Assembly: GCA_022837185.1 (NCBI GenBank)
Contig: JALHJD010000050.1
Coordinates: 1-17,003 of the forward strand
Source of the DNA: Desulfobacteraceae bacterium
GTDB taxonomy: Bacteria > Desulfobacterota > Desulfobulbia > Desulfobulbales > Desulfobulbaceae
Direction: 5' to 3'
DNA: 17,003 nucleotides
The position numbers were made by a program, and so were the translations under genes. The notes under the pieces are model-generated. The model did no database searches. It worked only from the letters and a program-made list of their open reading frames with translations, and was not told where the DNA came from. Numbering within the stretch: the first letter of the stretch is position 1; every line of letters starts with the position of its first letter. Below, one piece after another: positions 1 through 7,617 of this stretch.

Positions 1-1
1 G

Positions 2-415
2 CGGACAACCATCGACCAGTGCCGGGAGGCCGTCTCCCTGAGCAATCCGCCCCTGGTGAGAAAAAAACTCCTCGATCACTATCTTGCCTGGAAGGGGACC
101 CGCTACAGGGCAGGCGGCCTGAGCAGAAACGGCGTTGACTGCTCCGGGTTCGTCCATCTCACCTACCGTTCGCAACTGTGCCTCGATGTGCCCCGCAACA
201 CCAGTGAACTGGCGGCCCTGGGCAGAAACGTCGGCATCAACAACCTGCTGCCGGGTGATCTGGTCTTTTTCAAAACGGGTTTGCGGTCAAGGCATGTGGG
301 CATTTACGTGGACGGCGGGAGGTTCATGCACGTCTCCTCCCGGAAGGGCGTCACCCTGTCCCGGCTGGACGACCAGTACTGGTCCAGGAGATACTGGAAG
401 GCGAAACGGCTCTGA
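2..415 (+). CDS. NlpC/P60-family cell-wall hydrolase, C-terminal part (5' end outside window)
   Basis: The reading frame is open from the first codon of the window, so the gene starts upstream and only about 137 C-terminal residues are visible. A GTG at 56 is an internal candidate start, but the preceding codons continue the frame without a stop and no clear ribosome binding site precedes the GTG. The visible part is a complete NlpC/P60 papain-like domain: the nucleophile Cys lies in VDCSGFV (Cys codon 140-142), the first His in SRHVGIYV, and the third polar residue in MHVSS. Members of this family cleave peptide bonds in peptidoglycan stem peptides (typically gamma-D-Glu to diamino acid) in the periplasm or envelope, often as Spr/NlpC-like lipoproteins. 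Any signal peptide or lipobox would be outside the window. The gene ends exactly where the oppositely oriented oxidoreductase gene ends. The family call is firm; the precise bond cut is not shown. Confidence 0.9.
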   Translation, partial: RTTIDQCREAVSLSNPPLVRKKLLDHYLAWKGTRYRAGGLSRNGVDCSGFVHLTYRSQLCLDVPRNTSELAALGRNVGINNLLPGDLVFFKTGLRSRHVGIYVDGGRFMHVSSRKGVTLSRLDDQYWSRRYWKAKRL

Positions 416-1588
416 TCACTCCCGGCACGGCCGCGGCGGCTCCCCGCCGCCCTTTTCCCCTATCTCCCGGGCAACGGCTCCATAATCGGAAATGTCGCCC
501 AGCAGAATGCAGCCGACCAGCCTGCCGTCATCGTCGTAGACCCGCTTCTTGTAGACCGTGTCCGTCTCCTCGATCTCTGCGCGGTACCGGTTTTCCGGAT
601 CGATCTCCCCCACCGAGGCAAGATCGATGCCGGCGACCTTGAGCCGGTTGGCCACGGTCGTGCCCCGGTACTCCAGGCGCCCCCCGGTCATGTTGGTCCC
701 CGCCGCCCTGCCCTGCTCCATCGCCGCGGGCCAGATGCCGTACACCACCCCGTTGTGCTCGGCGGCGTCGCCGGCGGCGAAAATTTCCGGCCGGCTGCTT
801 CTGAGCAGGGAATCCACGACTATTCCCTGTTCGCATTGCAGGCCGAGCCGGCGGGCCAACTCCAGATTCGGCCGGATCCCCGCCGCCATGATCACCACAT
901 CGGCGGGGATCTGTTCCCCGCTCTGCAGAACCACCCCCTCGACGTTCTCCTCCCCCCGTATTTCCCGCACCGATGTACCGATGTGAAAGGCAAAGCCCAT
1001 GTCCTCCATGATCCGGGTAAGCTTCGCGGCCCCCCTGGCATCGAGCTGCCGGGGCAGGAGGCGGGGAAGGAACTCGACCACCGTGACGTTCATGCCCCGC
1101 CTTCGCAGGGCGTTGCCTGCTTCCAGCCCCAGCAGGCCCCCGCCGATCATGACCAGGTCGCCGCCCCGCAGGCAGCAGGACACGATTTCCCTGGCGTCCC
1201 TGATATTGCGCAGGGTGAAGGTTCCCCGGGTGCCGGCCCCGGTGATGGGGGGCACGAAAGAATGCCCTCCGGTGGCCAGCAGCAGCCGGTCGTAGCCGAA
1301 TTCGCCCCCGTCCCCGGTAAGAACGGTGCGCCGGGCCGGATCGCCGTCGATGGCCCTGACCCCGGTGATCAGCTCGATTCCCCGCTCGCCGTACCAGTCC
1401 CTGCTCCTGATTATCAGCCGCTCTTCTTCGACGTCGCCGCCCAGGTAATCGATCAGGCGGATCCGGGAATAGAAGGGCAGGTCCTCCTCGCTGAGGATGG
1501 TGATTTTCCCGGCCGGATCATTTTTCCTGATGTACTCGGCCGCCGTGGTGCCGGCCACGCCGTTGCCTATGACGAGATAGTTTGTCAT
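416..1588 (-). CDS. NAD(P)H-dependent FAD oxidoreductase (NirB N-terminal / rubredoxin-reductase-like)
   Basis: A 390-residue two-dinucleotide-fold flavoprotein. The FAD-binding motif GNGVAG is at residues 8-13, the NAD(P)H Rossmann motif MIGGGLLGLEAG at about 147-158, the ATGG segment near 105, and the second FAD motif IFAAGDAAE near 269-277. There is no CxxC redox disulfide, which sets it apart from thioredoxin or lipoamide reductases. It resembles the reductase part of NirB and rubredoxin/ferredoxin reductases, so it probably passes NAD(P)H electrons to a small acceptor in the cytoplasm. The frame is open further upstream into the end of pckA, but homology begins at the ATG at 1588. An AAGGAG lies only 1 nt before that ATG, unusually close. 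It follows pckA by 88 bp on the same strand. A NirB-type iron-sulfur/siroheme domain is absent and no rubredoxin gene is visible, so the electron acceptor is unknown. The last residues are Gly/Pro/Arg-rich and overlap the opposing gene's terminator. Confidence 0.85.
   Translation of the reverse strand: MTNYLVIGNGVAGTTAAEYIRKNDPAGKITILSEEDLPFYSRIRLIDYLGGDVEEERLIIRSRDWYGERGIELITGVRAIDGDPARRTVLTGDGGEFGYDRLLLATGGHSFVPPITGAGTRGTFTLRNIRDAREIVSCCLRGGDLVMIGGGLLGLEAGNALRRRGMNVTVVEFLPRLLPRQLDARGAAKLTRIMEDMGFAFHIGTSVREIRGEENVEGVVLQSGEQIPADVVIMAAGIRPNLELARRLGLQCEQGIVVDSLLRSSRPEIFAAGDAAEHNGVVYGIWPAAMEQGRAAGTNMTGGRLEYRGTTVANRLKVAGIDLASVGEIDPENRYRAEIEETDTVYKKRVYDDDGRLVGCILLGDISDYGAVAREIGEKGGGEPPRPCRE
433..456 (+). 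terminator. Probable intrinsic terminator of the NlpC/P60 gene, inside the opposing gene
   Basis: A perfect 7-bp GC stem (GCGGCGG at 433-439, CCGCCGC at 444-450) with a 4-nt loop is followed by CC and then four T on the plus strand. It starts 18 nt after the NlpC/P60 stop. The sequence also encodes the Gly/Pro/Arg-rich C-terminal tail of the convergent oxidoreductase. The T tract is short, so termination may be partial. Confidence 0.5.
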
Positions 1589-1676
1589 GCTCCTTGCCCA
1601 TCCCCCCGGCAAAACGCCGTCTGCCGGCCGGGAACGGGGTCTGCTCCTTCTGCTGTTGCCGCCGTCCGCCGGAGGA

Positions 1677-3287
1677 TCAAGGGATGTATGGCCCGGCGGC
1701 GCGGAGTTCCGGAGTTGTCCGGCTGTCAAACTGCCGGAAATTCTCGGCAAACATCCGCGCCAGCTTGCCGGCCTGGGCGTCGTAGGCGCCGGGATCGGCC
1801 CAGCTGCCGCGCTGATCCAGCACTCCGTCGGGCACATCGGGACAGTGCAGCGGCACATGCAGACCGAAAAAGGGCTCCTGTTCGGTGGGCACGTCATCCA
1901 GGCGGCCGTTCAGGGCGGCGTCGACCATGGCCCTGGTGTACTTGATCTCCATCCGACTGCCGATGCCACAGGGACCTCCGGTCCAGCCGGTATTGATCAG
2001 CCATACCTGGGAATCATGACGATCGAGCTTCCGGCCCAGCAGTTCGGCATAGGTCATTGGATGCATGGGCATGAACGGCGCGCCGTAGCAGGCACTGAAA
2101 ACCGGCGTGGGCTCGGTGACGCCGCGCTCGGTCCCCGCCACCCGGGCCGTATAGCCGGAAATAAAATGGTACATGGCCTGCTCCCTGGTCAGTTTGGCGA
2201 TGGGCGGCAGCACTCCGAAGGCGTCCGCCGACAGGAAGATAATCGTCCGCGGATGACTGGCCAGGCCGCTCCGGCTGGCGTTGGGAATAGCGGAAATATG
2301 GTATGAGCCCCGGGTATTTTCGGTGAAGGAGTCGTCATAGAGGTCGATCTGCCTGGAAGCGGAATCAAGGGCCACGTTTTCCAGGATGGTGCCGAACCGT
2401 CTGGTGGTCGAATAGATTTCCGGCTCCGCTTCGGGGGACAGCCTGATCAGCTTGGCATAGCATCCCCCCTCGAAATTGAATATGCCCTCATCGCTCCAGC
2501 CGTGCTCGTCGTCCCCGATCAGGGTGCGGCCAGCCACCGCGGACAGGGTCGTCTTGCCCGTGCCGCTGAGCCCGAAAAAGAGGGCGGTATCCTCATCGTT
2601 GCCCGTATTGGCGGAGCAGTGCATGGACAGCACCCCCCTCCTGGGCATGAGATAATTCATCACCGAAAAAATCGATTTCTTCGTTTCTCCCGCGTAGCTG
2701 GTGCCGCCGATGAGAACCAGCTTTTTCTTGAAATTGATGATGATGAAGGTTTCCGAGTTGGTGCCGTCGAGCTTCGGCGAGGCGTGAAATCCCGGGACAT
2801 TGATCACCGTGAACTCCGGTACATGGCTGTGCAGTTCCTGGGCGGTCGCCTGGATGAACATGTTGCGGGCAAAGAGACTGTGCCAGGCGTACTGGGTGAT
2901 GATGCGGACCGGAAGCCGGTATTCGGGATCGGCGCCGACAAAGCAATCCTGCACGTAAACGTCCTGGGTCTGGAGGTGCATGGCCATCCGTTTATGCAGG
3001 TGATCAAAGCGTTCCTCCGAAATGGGGGGGTTGATGGGTCCCCACAGAATGTCGTGCTCCGTCCCCGGCTCCCGGACAATGAACTTGTCGTCCGCCGATC
3101 GGCCGGTGTGATGGCCGGTGCGGACGACTATCGGGCCGAGATGGGAAAGCCGCCCCTCCCCCCGGATCAGAATTTTTTCACACAGACTGGGGGTCGGTAA
3201 ATTCCAGAATACTTCATTCAGATTGGACAGGCCGTGATTTTTCAGGCCATAGGAGCTGTGCCGGCGGGGATTTTGTTCTCTTTTCAT
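1677..3287 (-). CDS. pckA: Phosphoenolpyruvate carboxykinase (ATP)
   Basis: A 536-residue protein, full length for the ATP-dependent family. It catalyses the reversible conversion of oxaloacetate plus ATP to phosphoenolpyruvate, CO2 and ADP in the cytoplasm, linking the TCA cycle to gluconeogenesis or, in reverse, to anaplerosis. Visible motifs are GHHTGRSADDKF near 58-69 (substrate-binding region), GGTSYAGETKKS near 194-205, the kinase-1a P-loop GLSGTGKTTLS at 239-249, the metal-binding LIGDDEHGW at 256-264, and the C-terminal nucleotide-binding region around NTGWTGGP. The ATG at 3287 is preceded by AAAGGAA at good spacing. The gene sits 63 bp after the YitT-family gene on the same strand and 88 bp before the FAD oxidoreductase. 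No clear promoter or terminator is seen in either gap, so cotranscription is possible. The last dozen residues after the conserved part are not distinctive. Confidence 0.97.
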   Translation of the reverse strand: MKREQNPRRHSSYGLKNHGLSNLNEVFWNLPTPSLCEKILIRGEGRLSHLGPIVVRTGHHTGRSADDKFIVREPGTEHDILWGPINPPISEERFDHLHKRMAMHLQTQDVYVQDCFVGADPEYRLPVRIITQYAWHSLFARNMFIQATAQELHSHVPEFTVINVPGFHASPKLDGTNSETFIIINFKKKLVLIGGTSYAGETKKSIFSVMNYLMPRRGVLSMHCSANTGNDEDTALFFGLSGTGKTTLSAVAGRTLIGDDEHGWSDEGIFNFEGGCYAKLIRLSPEAEPEIYSTTRRFGTILENVALDSASRQIDLYDDSFTENTRGSYHISAIPNASRSGLASHPRTIIFLSADAFGVLPPIAKLTREQAMYHFISGYTARVAGTERGVTEPTPVFSACYGAPFMPMHPMTYAELLGRKLDRHDSQVWLINTGWTGGPCGIGSRMEIKYTRAMVDAALNGRLDDVPTEQEPFFGLHVPLHCPDVPDGVLDQRGSWADPGAYDAQAGKLARMFAENFRQFDSRTTPELRAAGPYIP

Positions 3288-3350
3288 ACGTTCCTTTTTT
3301 TGTTTTCTTTTTCAAATCAGGGCAGCGGCATGTCCGCGCATCGGGCCCTC

Positions 3351-4256
3351 CTACCAGTGGGGCTGATTGCCGATGCGCGGATTTATCACTTCCTGGGTAT
3401 TGCTGATCACCACAAAGGCATCGGGGTCGATGCGCCGGATCAGGACTTTCATCTGGCCGATCTCCATGGTGGGGATCACCGCATAGAGGATGTGTTCCTC
3501 TTTATGCGAATATCCCCCCCTGCCCTCGATGATGGTCACTCCCTTGCGGATATCCTTCAGGATTTCCCGGGCAATGACTTCCCAATGGGGGGAAATGATG
3601 AAGACCGCCTTCCGCTGACTCAAGCCCGTCACCACGATGTTCATGACCTTGGAGCTGACGTAAATGACGATCAGCGTGTAGAGCACGGCATCCAGCGAGT
3701 AAAAGACCGCCACCATGAGCAGGACCAGGGTGTTTATCGTCAGCACCGTATTGCCGAGACTGACGGAAAACCGCATCAGCAGCATGACCGACAGGATGTC
3801 CAGCCCCCCCTGGGATCCGGAAGAGCGCAGGGAGAGTCCCGCGCCGATGCCGAGAATTATTCCCGCCAGCAGCGCGTTGAGCAGCCTGTCGTCCAGATCG
3901 ATGGGCACCTGGACGAACGTCAGGCTCACGGCCAGGGAGACCATGCCGATCACACTGTAGAAAAAGAAACGCCGGCCCACCGCCATCCAGGCCAGGACGA
4001 ACAGGGGGACATTGATCAGCAGATATATCCACCCCAGGTTCAAGGCCGGAAAAAATTTCTGAATGATCAGCGCCAGCCCCGCGATGCCGCCGGTGGCAAA
4101 ATGCATTGGCATGAGAATGGAATTTATGCCCAGCGCAAAGATCACACTGCCGCCGACAAGCAGAAGCAGATCGAGGACGAACTGCTGCGGCGTGGTATAA
4201 AGCGGCCGGGGTCCGGGAAGGAATGTCCTGCCTTGCTCATTCTGTGCTGGTTCCAC
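3351..4256 (-). CDS. YitT-family integral membrane protein with C-terminal DUF2179
   Basis: A 301-residue membrane protein with an N-terminal set of hydrophobic helices (about residues 25-210) typical of the YitT/DUF161 family, including GGIAGLALIIQKFF after the first helix and GSQGGLDILS in the middle. The soluble C-terminal part (about 215-295: VFIISPHWEVIAREIL, TIIEGRGGYS, ILYAVIPTMEIGQMKVLI) matches the DUF2179 ligand-binding-like domain usually found at the end of these proteins. The biochemical role of YitT proteins is not established; transport or sensing is often guessed. The start is a GTG at 4256 with GGAG 7 nt upstream, a good ribosome binding site. An 89-bp gap with an inverted repeat lies before it, and pckA follows after 63 bp. 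The family is clear; the function is unknown. Confidence 0.88.
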   Translation of the reverse strand: MEPAQNEQGRTFLPGPRPLYTTPQQFVLDLLLLVGGSVIFALGINSILMPMHFATGGIAGLALIIQKFFPALNLGWIYLLINVPLFVLAWMAVGRRFFFYSVIGMVSLAVSLTFVQVPIDLDDRLLNALLAGIILGIGAGLSLRSSGSQGGLDILSVMLLMRFSVSLGNTVLTINTLVLLMVAVFYSLDAVLYTLIVIYVSSKVMNIVVTGLSQRKAVFIISPHWEVIAREILKDIRKGVTIIEGRGGYSHKEEHILYAVIPTMEIGQMKVLIRRIDPDAFVVISNTQEVINPRIGNQPHW

Positions 4257-4293
4257 GGGAACGCTCCGTAAGCTGTCGATTTCCGTCGGCGAT

Positions 4294-4342
4294 GGAGGGC
4301 TGCGTCCCTTTGCCGGCGGATGCGGCTGGCGTTACGCCCTCC
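4294..4342 (-). promoter_or_regulatory. Inverted-repeat leader before the YitT-family gene
   Basis: On the minus strand a perfect 7-bp pair, GGAGGGC (4342-4336) and GCCCTCC (4300-4294), encloses 35 nt and begins 3 nt after the stop of the upstream hypothetical gene. No T run follows, so it is not a normal intrinsic terminator. The 3' arm is preceded by GGGACGCA. It could be a weak terminator, a processing site or a structured leader. Confidence 0.3.
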
Positions 4343-4345
4343 GAA

Positions 4346-4870
4346 TCATTTCGTGCACAGTTCGGTCCAGCCGGCGGGCAAAAAAGACGGATGAAGGGAC
4401 AGTTCGCCGCAATACCTTTCCAGTTCGCCGGCGCTGCAGTTAACGGAAGAGGTCTTCCGACCCTCTCCGACATCGCGGATCTCCGCCTCCAGGAAGGTGA
4501 TCAGTGCTCCGGCCACCCTCTTGTTGAACCCGGGACAACAGCGTTGTATCCTGGCGCAGAAGTCCTGCAGCCGCCGCCAGTTGGCCATGGACCTGGCCGG
4601 TCCCCTGAATATGGGAAGAGTGCGGTTGCGCGGCTCGAGATCGCGCAGCACTATTTCCCGGGCCCGTTCAAGAGCGGCGCTGTACAGGGCCTCACGCTCT
4701 TCGTCCCCCAGGACCAGTTTCGGACCGTCTTCATCCCCGGTCAGGTAGTACAGGCTTGCGTGCAGGGCAATTTCGGGAATTTCCCCCGAATTGCGCACCA
4801 GGAGGAGTTCGTCTTCAAGGATGCTTTGCCTGTCAGGGGTTTCCTTCTGTTTCTTTTCCGCCGTTTTCAT
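4346..4870 (-). CDS. Conserved-looking protein of unknown function overlapping hemA
   Basis: I do not recognise this family. The proposed protein has 174 residues, starting at the ATG at 4870, inside the last codons of hemA; the overlap is 38 bp. The frame is open further upstream within hemA, but that part only mirrors the hemA sequence. No strong ribosome binding site precedes 4870, so it may depend on translational coupling with hemA; a GTG at the codon for Val in LLLVRNSG is an alternative. The protein is soluble, charged and probably mostly helical, with no signal peptide or membrane segment. Recognisable stretches are EIALHASLYYLTGDEDGP, EALYSAALERAREIVLRDL and FCARIQRCCPGFNKRVAG. It has Cys residues in RCCPG, NCSAG and near RYCGE, not spaced as a typical metal site. 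Its position suggests a role linked to the heme cluster, but that is only context. Confidence 0.65.
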   Translation of the reverse strand: MKTAEKKQKETPDRQSILEDELLLVRNSGEIPEIALHASLYYLTGDEDGPKLVLGDEEREALYSAALERAREIVLRDLEPRNRTLPIFRGPARSMANWRRLQDFCARIQRCCPGFNKRVAGALITFLEAEIRDVGEGRKTSSVNCSAGELERYCGELSLHPSFLPAGWTELCTK

Positions 4871-6137
4871 TGAGATGGAATATTTCCCGTACCGTGTTGA
4901 TCCGTCCGTGACGATGGATGCTGTGGTCGGCATTGTCCGCTTTCAGGTACTGCACGGGATTATGCAGCATCTTGGACACAATGGCCGAGGCCATTTTTTC
5001 CAGGGATTTCTGTTCCTTGGGGGTGAAATGCTTCAACTTGCCCAATGTTTTCTCCACTTCGACCCGGCAGATTTCATCCGCCATCCTGCGCAGATCGACA
5101 ATGGTTGGGGTAACCTCCATGCTGTCCAGCCAGGTGCTGAATTTCAGCGTTTCCTCCTCGACGATCCGTTCAGCCTTGACGGCCTCCCGGTCGCGTTCCG
5201 CCCTGTTCATCTCCACGACATTCTGGAGGTCATCTATGTCGTAGAGGTAGACGTTGTCCAGTTCATTGATATCCTGGTCCAGATCCCTGGGAACCGCGAT
5301 GTCGATGAAAAACAACGGCCGGTTGCGGCGCTCGCGCATGACGGGCTTGAGATCTTTCTTGCTCAGGATGGTGCCTGTCGCCCCCGTCGAACTGATGATG
5401 ATGTCAACATGCTGGAGCTGGTCAACCAGTTCCTCCAGTGATGCCGCCCGACCGTTGAAGCGGCGGGCGAGGTTGACCGCCCGCTCCAGGGTCCGGTTGA
5501 CCACGACGACGCTGGTCACGCCGTTGCCGACAAGATGCTCGGCGGCCAGTTCGGCCATTTCACCGGCGCCGACCAGCATCACCGTCTTGTTGTCGAGCTG
5601 GCCGAAGATCTTGCGGGCCAGTTCCACCGCGGCGTAGCTGATGGACACGGCACTGGCCCCGATGCGGGTTTCGGTGCGCACCCTTTTGGCGACAAAAAAC
5701 GCCTTGTGCAGCAGCTTGTTGAGGATCAGGCCGCTGGTGTTTTTGTCGGCGGCGTGCCGGTACGCCTCCTTGAGCTGTCCGAGAATCTGCGCTTCGCCGA
5801 CTATCATGGAGTCAAGACTGGAGGCCACCATGAACAGATGCTGAATCGCATCCTCGTTTTCGTACTGGTAGACATACCTGTCAAGCTCTTTGGGCGGCAC
5901 CGCCCTGCCGAACAGGAGCTCGAGCACCTCCTTCCTGGTCTCGGCCGGCCGGTCCGTGGTATACAGCACTTCAACCCGGTTGCAGGTTGACAACAGATAG
6001 TACTCCTTCAATCCGCCGATGGCGGCAAGATCCTTCAGAGGCTGCTCGTACCCTCCGGAAAGGGCCATCTTCTCACGGACCTCAAGGGGTGTTGTCTTGT
6101 GGTTGACCCCAAGCAGAACTATCACATCACGAGGCAT
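4833..6137 (-). CDS. hemA: Glutamyl-tRNA reductase
   Basis: A 434-residue protein that reduces the glutamate on tRNA(Glu) with NADPH to glutamate-1-semialdehyde, the first committed step of C5-pathway tetrapyrrole synthesis. The catalytic Cys is Cys52 in STCNRVEVLYT; GVNHKTTPLEVREK is the conserved N-terminus (10-23); SSLDSMIVGEAQILGQ (107-122) is the family signature; the NADPH-binding motif GAGEMAELAAEHL starts at 190; the C-terminal dimerisation helices run from about 310. The ATG at 6137 overlaps the end of ccsA by 11 bp, so translation is likely coupled to it. A GGA lies about 11 nt upstream, a weak ribosome binding site. The downstream hypothetical gene overlaps its 3' end by 38 bp. Length and motifs are normal for an active enzyme. 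Confidence 0.97.
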   Translation of the reverse strand: MPRDVIVLLGVNHKTTPLEVREKMALSGGYEQPLKDLAAIGGLKEYYLLSTCNRVEVLYTTDRPAETRKEVLELLFGRAVPPKELDRYVYQYENEDAIQHLFMVASSLDSMIVGEAQILGQLKEAYRHAADKNTSGLILNKLLHKAFFVAKRVRTETRIGASAVSISYAAVELARKIFGQLDNKTVMLVGAGEMAELAAEHLVGNGVTSVVVVNRTLERAVNLARRFNGRAASLEELVDQLQHVDIIISSTGATGTILSKKDLKPVMRERRNRPLFFIDIAVPRDLDQDINELDNVYLYDIDDLQNVVEMNRAERDREAVKAERIVEEETLKFSTWLDSMEVTPTIVDLRRMADEICRVEVEKTLGKLKHFTPKEQKSLEKMASAIVSKMLHNPVQYLKADNADHSIHRHGRINTVREIFHLNENGGKETEGNP

Positions 6138-6945
6138 AGGTATGAATTCCGCCCAGGAAATAATTGACCCCCCACAGGGTGAAGAGCACGGCCAGAAAAG
6201 CGATGATGGTCATGATCGCCGCCGGTCTGCCCCGCCAGCCGACCGTGAACCGCTGGTGCACCAGGGCCGCGTACAGAAACCAGGTTATCAGTGACCAGGT
6301 TTCCTTGGGGTCCCAGTGCCAGTAGGCTCCCCAGGCCTGCTTGGCCCAGATCGAGCCGGATATGATGCCCAGGGTCAGGAGGGGGAAGCCTATGGAAAGA
6401 CAGTGATGATTCAGCTTGTCAAGGGCATCCAGCGACGGCAGGCGTGAGTAAAACAGGCCGAACCGTTTTTTCTTTATTTCGCGTTCCTGCAGCAGGTACA
6501 TGATGCCGCCGATGCAGGCAAGGGCCAGGAAGCCGTTGGCGATGATGGAAATCGAGGCATGGACGGGAAGCCACCAACTCTGCAGGGCCGGAACCAGCGG
6601 AAGAATCTCGCGGGAGGCCAGGGCGGCGACGAACATCAGCGCCACCGTCATGACGCTGACAAAGGTGCCGAAATTCTTGACAGTATAGCGCCAGCGAAAG
6701 GACAGGTATCCCCAGACTATGGCCCAGGCGAAAAACGATACCGTTTCATGCTGCGAGGTGATCGGGGTGTGCCCTGCTTCATAATAGCGGACCGCGATAT
6801 TCAGAGTGTGGAGGATCCCGGCGGCAAGAATGATGTTGCGGGCAATGAGGCGGACATGGCTTTTCTGCGAAACGAAAAACACGATGTAGGCCGACATGGC
6901 CAGAAAATAGCCGAGAAAACTGATCTGAAACAACAGGTAGCTCAT
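6127..6945 (-). CDS. ccsA: CcsA/ResC-family cytochrome c assembly protein (WWD domain, HemX-related)
   Basis: A 272-residue integral membrane protein with about eight hydrophobic helices. The tryptophan-rich heme-handling motif WGAYWHWDPKETWS is at 205-218. Flanking histidines fitting heme ligands are His129 in LPVHASISI and His268 in LGGIHTY. This is the System II (Ccs/Res) heme exporter/synthetase subunit family, which moves heme across the membrane and helps attach it to CXXCH motifs of c-type cytochromes; the partner ResB/CcsB is not in the window. Names are used inconsistently (some databases call this family CcsB). HemX, a regulator of HemA found beside hemA in Gram-positive bacteria, belongs to the same superfamily, so a HemX-like role is an alternative. 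The ATG overlaps the upstream stop by 4 nt (ATGA), with AGGAA 5 nt before it. Confidence 0.88.
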   Translation of the reverse strand: MSYLLFQISFLGYFLAMSAYIVFFVSQKSHVRLIARNIILAAGILHTLNIAVRYYEAGHTPITSQHETVSFFAWAIVWGYLSFRWRYTVKNFGTFVSVMTVALMFVAALASREILPLVPALQSWWLPVHASISIIANGFLALACIGGIMYLLQEREIKKKRFGLFYSRLPSLDALDKLNHHCLSIGFPLLTLGIISGSIWAKQAWGAYWHWDPKETWSLITWFLYAALVHQRFTVGWRGRPAAIMTIIAFLAVLFTLWGVNYFLGGIHTYAS

Positions 6946-7607
6946 TCGATTTCCTGTCCGATATTACCCAGGTCCGGCGTCATCGCGGCGCCGAGGATGT
7001 CTTCCAGGTGGGCGCGCACTTTGTCCATCCGTCCTCTTTGTATCCAGGCAAGTATATCCCCATGCAGAATTTTTTTATAGATTTTTTTCCGCTCATCCTG
7101 GGTATTTCCGCCGACGCTCAGCCGCTGCCGCACCAGGGCCATTATTTCGAGCAGCACCGCGTATTCCGGACCGTAGCCGTGTTCCAGCTCCTTCCTGATC
7201 AGGGCCGCCACCGCCGGACTTTTGCCGCTGGTGGAAACGGCAATGGTCAGGCCGCCCCGCCGGAACAGGGAGGGCACATGGAAATCGCTGCGGCCGGGAT
7301 CATCGGCGATATTGACAAACTGGCGGTGCGCCTCCGCATGGCGGCGGATCAGTTCCTGGGTGCGGCGGTCATCGGTGGCGGCGAAAACGAGGAAGGCTTT
7401 GTCCAGGTCGCCTTCGGCATATGCCCTGGACACCCATTCTATCATCCCTTCCCCGGCAAGAGCAGCCAAGTGGGTGCCCACCTCCGGACTGATCACCCGC
7501 ACCGCCGCCCCGGCGGCCAGCAGCCCCTCCACCTTGCGCCGGGCCACCCTGCCGCCGCCGACAACGACGCACAATTTGCCCCTGATGTCCAGAAAAACGG
7601 GATACAC
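6942..7607 (-). CDS. Precorrin-2 dehydrogenase / sirohydrochlorin ferrochelatase (CysG N-terminal, Met8p type)
   Basis: A 221-residue stand-alone version of the N-terminal domain of siroheme synthase. It oxidises precorrin-2 to sirohydrochlorin with NAD+, and members may also insert iron to give siroheme. The Rossmann motif GGGRVARRKVEGLL is at 17-30; the active-site region ADDPGRSDFHVPSLFRRG and the following AVSTSGKSPAVAALIRKELE match the family. The C-terminal half matches the dimerisation/helical region. The start is a GTG at 7607, 10 nt after the stop of the methyltransferase gene, with no strong ribosome binding site, so coupling to the upstream gene is likely. It overlaps ccsA by 4 nt. 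In sulfate reducers and relatives, siroheme is both the cofactor of sulfite reductase and a precursor of heme through the Ahb route; grouping with hemA and ccsA fits this, though no Ahb genes are visible here. Confidence 0.93.
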   Translation of the reverse strand: MYPVFLDIRGKLCVVVGGGRVARRKVEGLLAAGAAVRVISPEVGTHLAALAGEGMIEWVSRAYAEGDLDKAFLVFAATDDRRTQELIRRHAEAHRQFVNIADDPGRSDFHVPSLFRRGGLTIAVSTSGKSPAVAALIRKELEHGYGPEYAVLLEIMALVRQRLSVGGNTQDERKKIYKKILHGDILAWIQRGRMDKVRAHLEDILGAAMTPDLGNIGQEIE

Positions 7608-7617
7608 AACACACCGG

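Noticed and set aside
1589..1897. Upstream extension of the FAD oxidoreductase frame into pckA (about 103 more residues)
   Set aside because: The extra residues are an out-of-frame reading of pckA; the FAD-binding motif requires a start near 1588.
755..1945. 396-residue plus-strand frame opposite the FAD oxidoreductase
   Set aside because: It is the antisense reading of a gene with clear motifs in a GC-rich genome; the protein is Pro/Gly/Arg/His-rich with no domain.
3234..4271. 345-residue plus-strand frame opposite the YitT-family gene
   Set aside because: It is His/Gln/Asp-rich antisense of a membrane protein, and the opposite strand has the clear family match and ribosome binding site.
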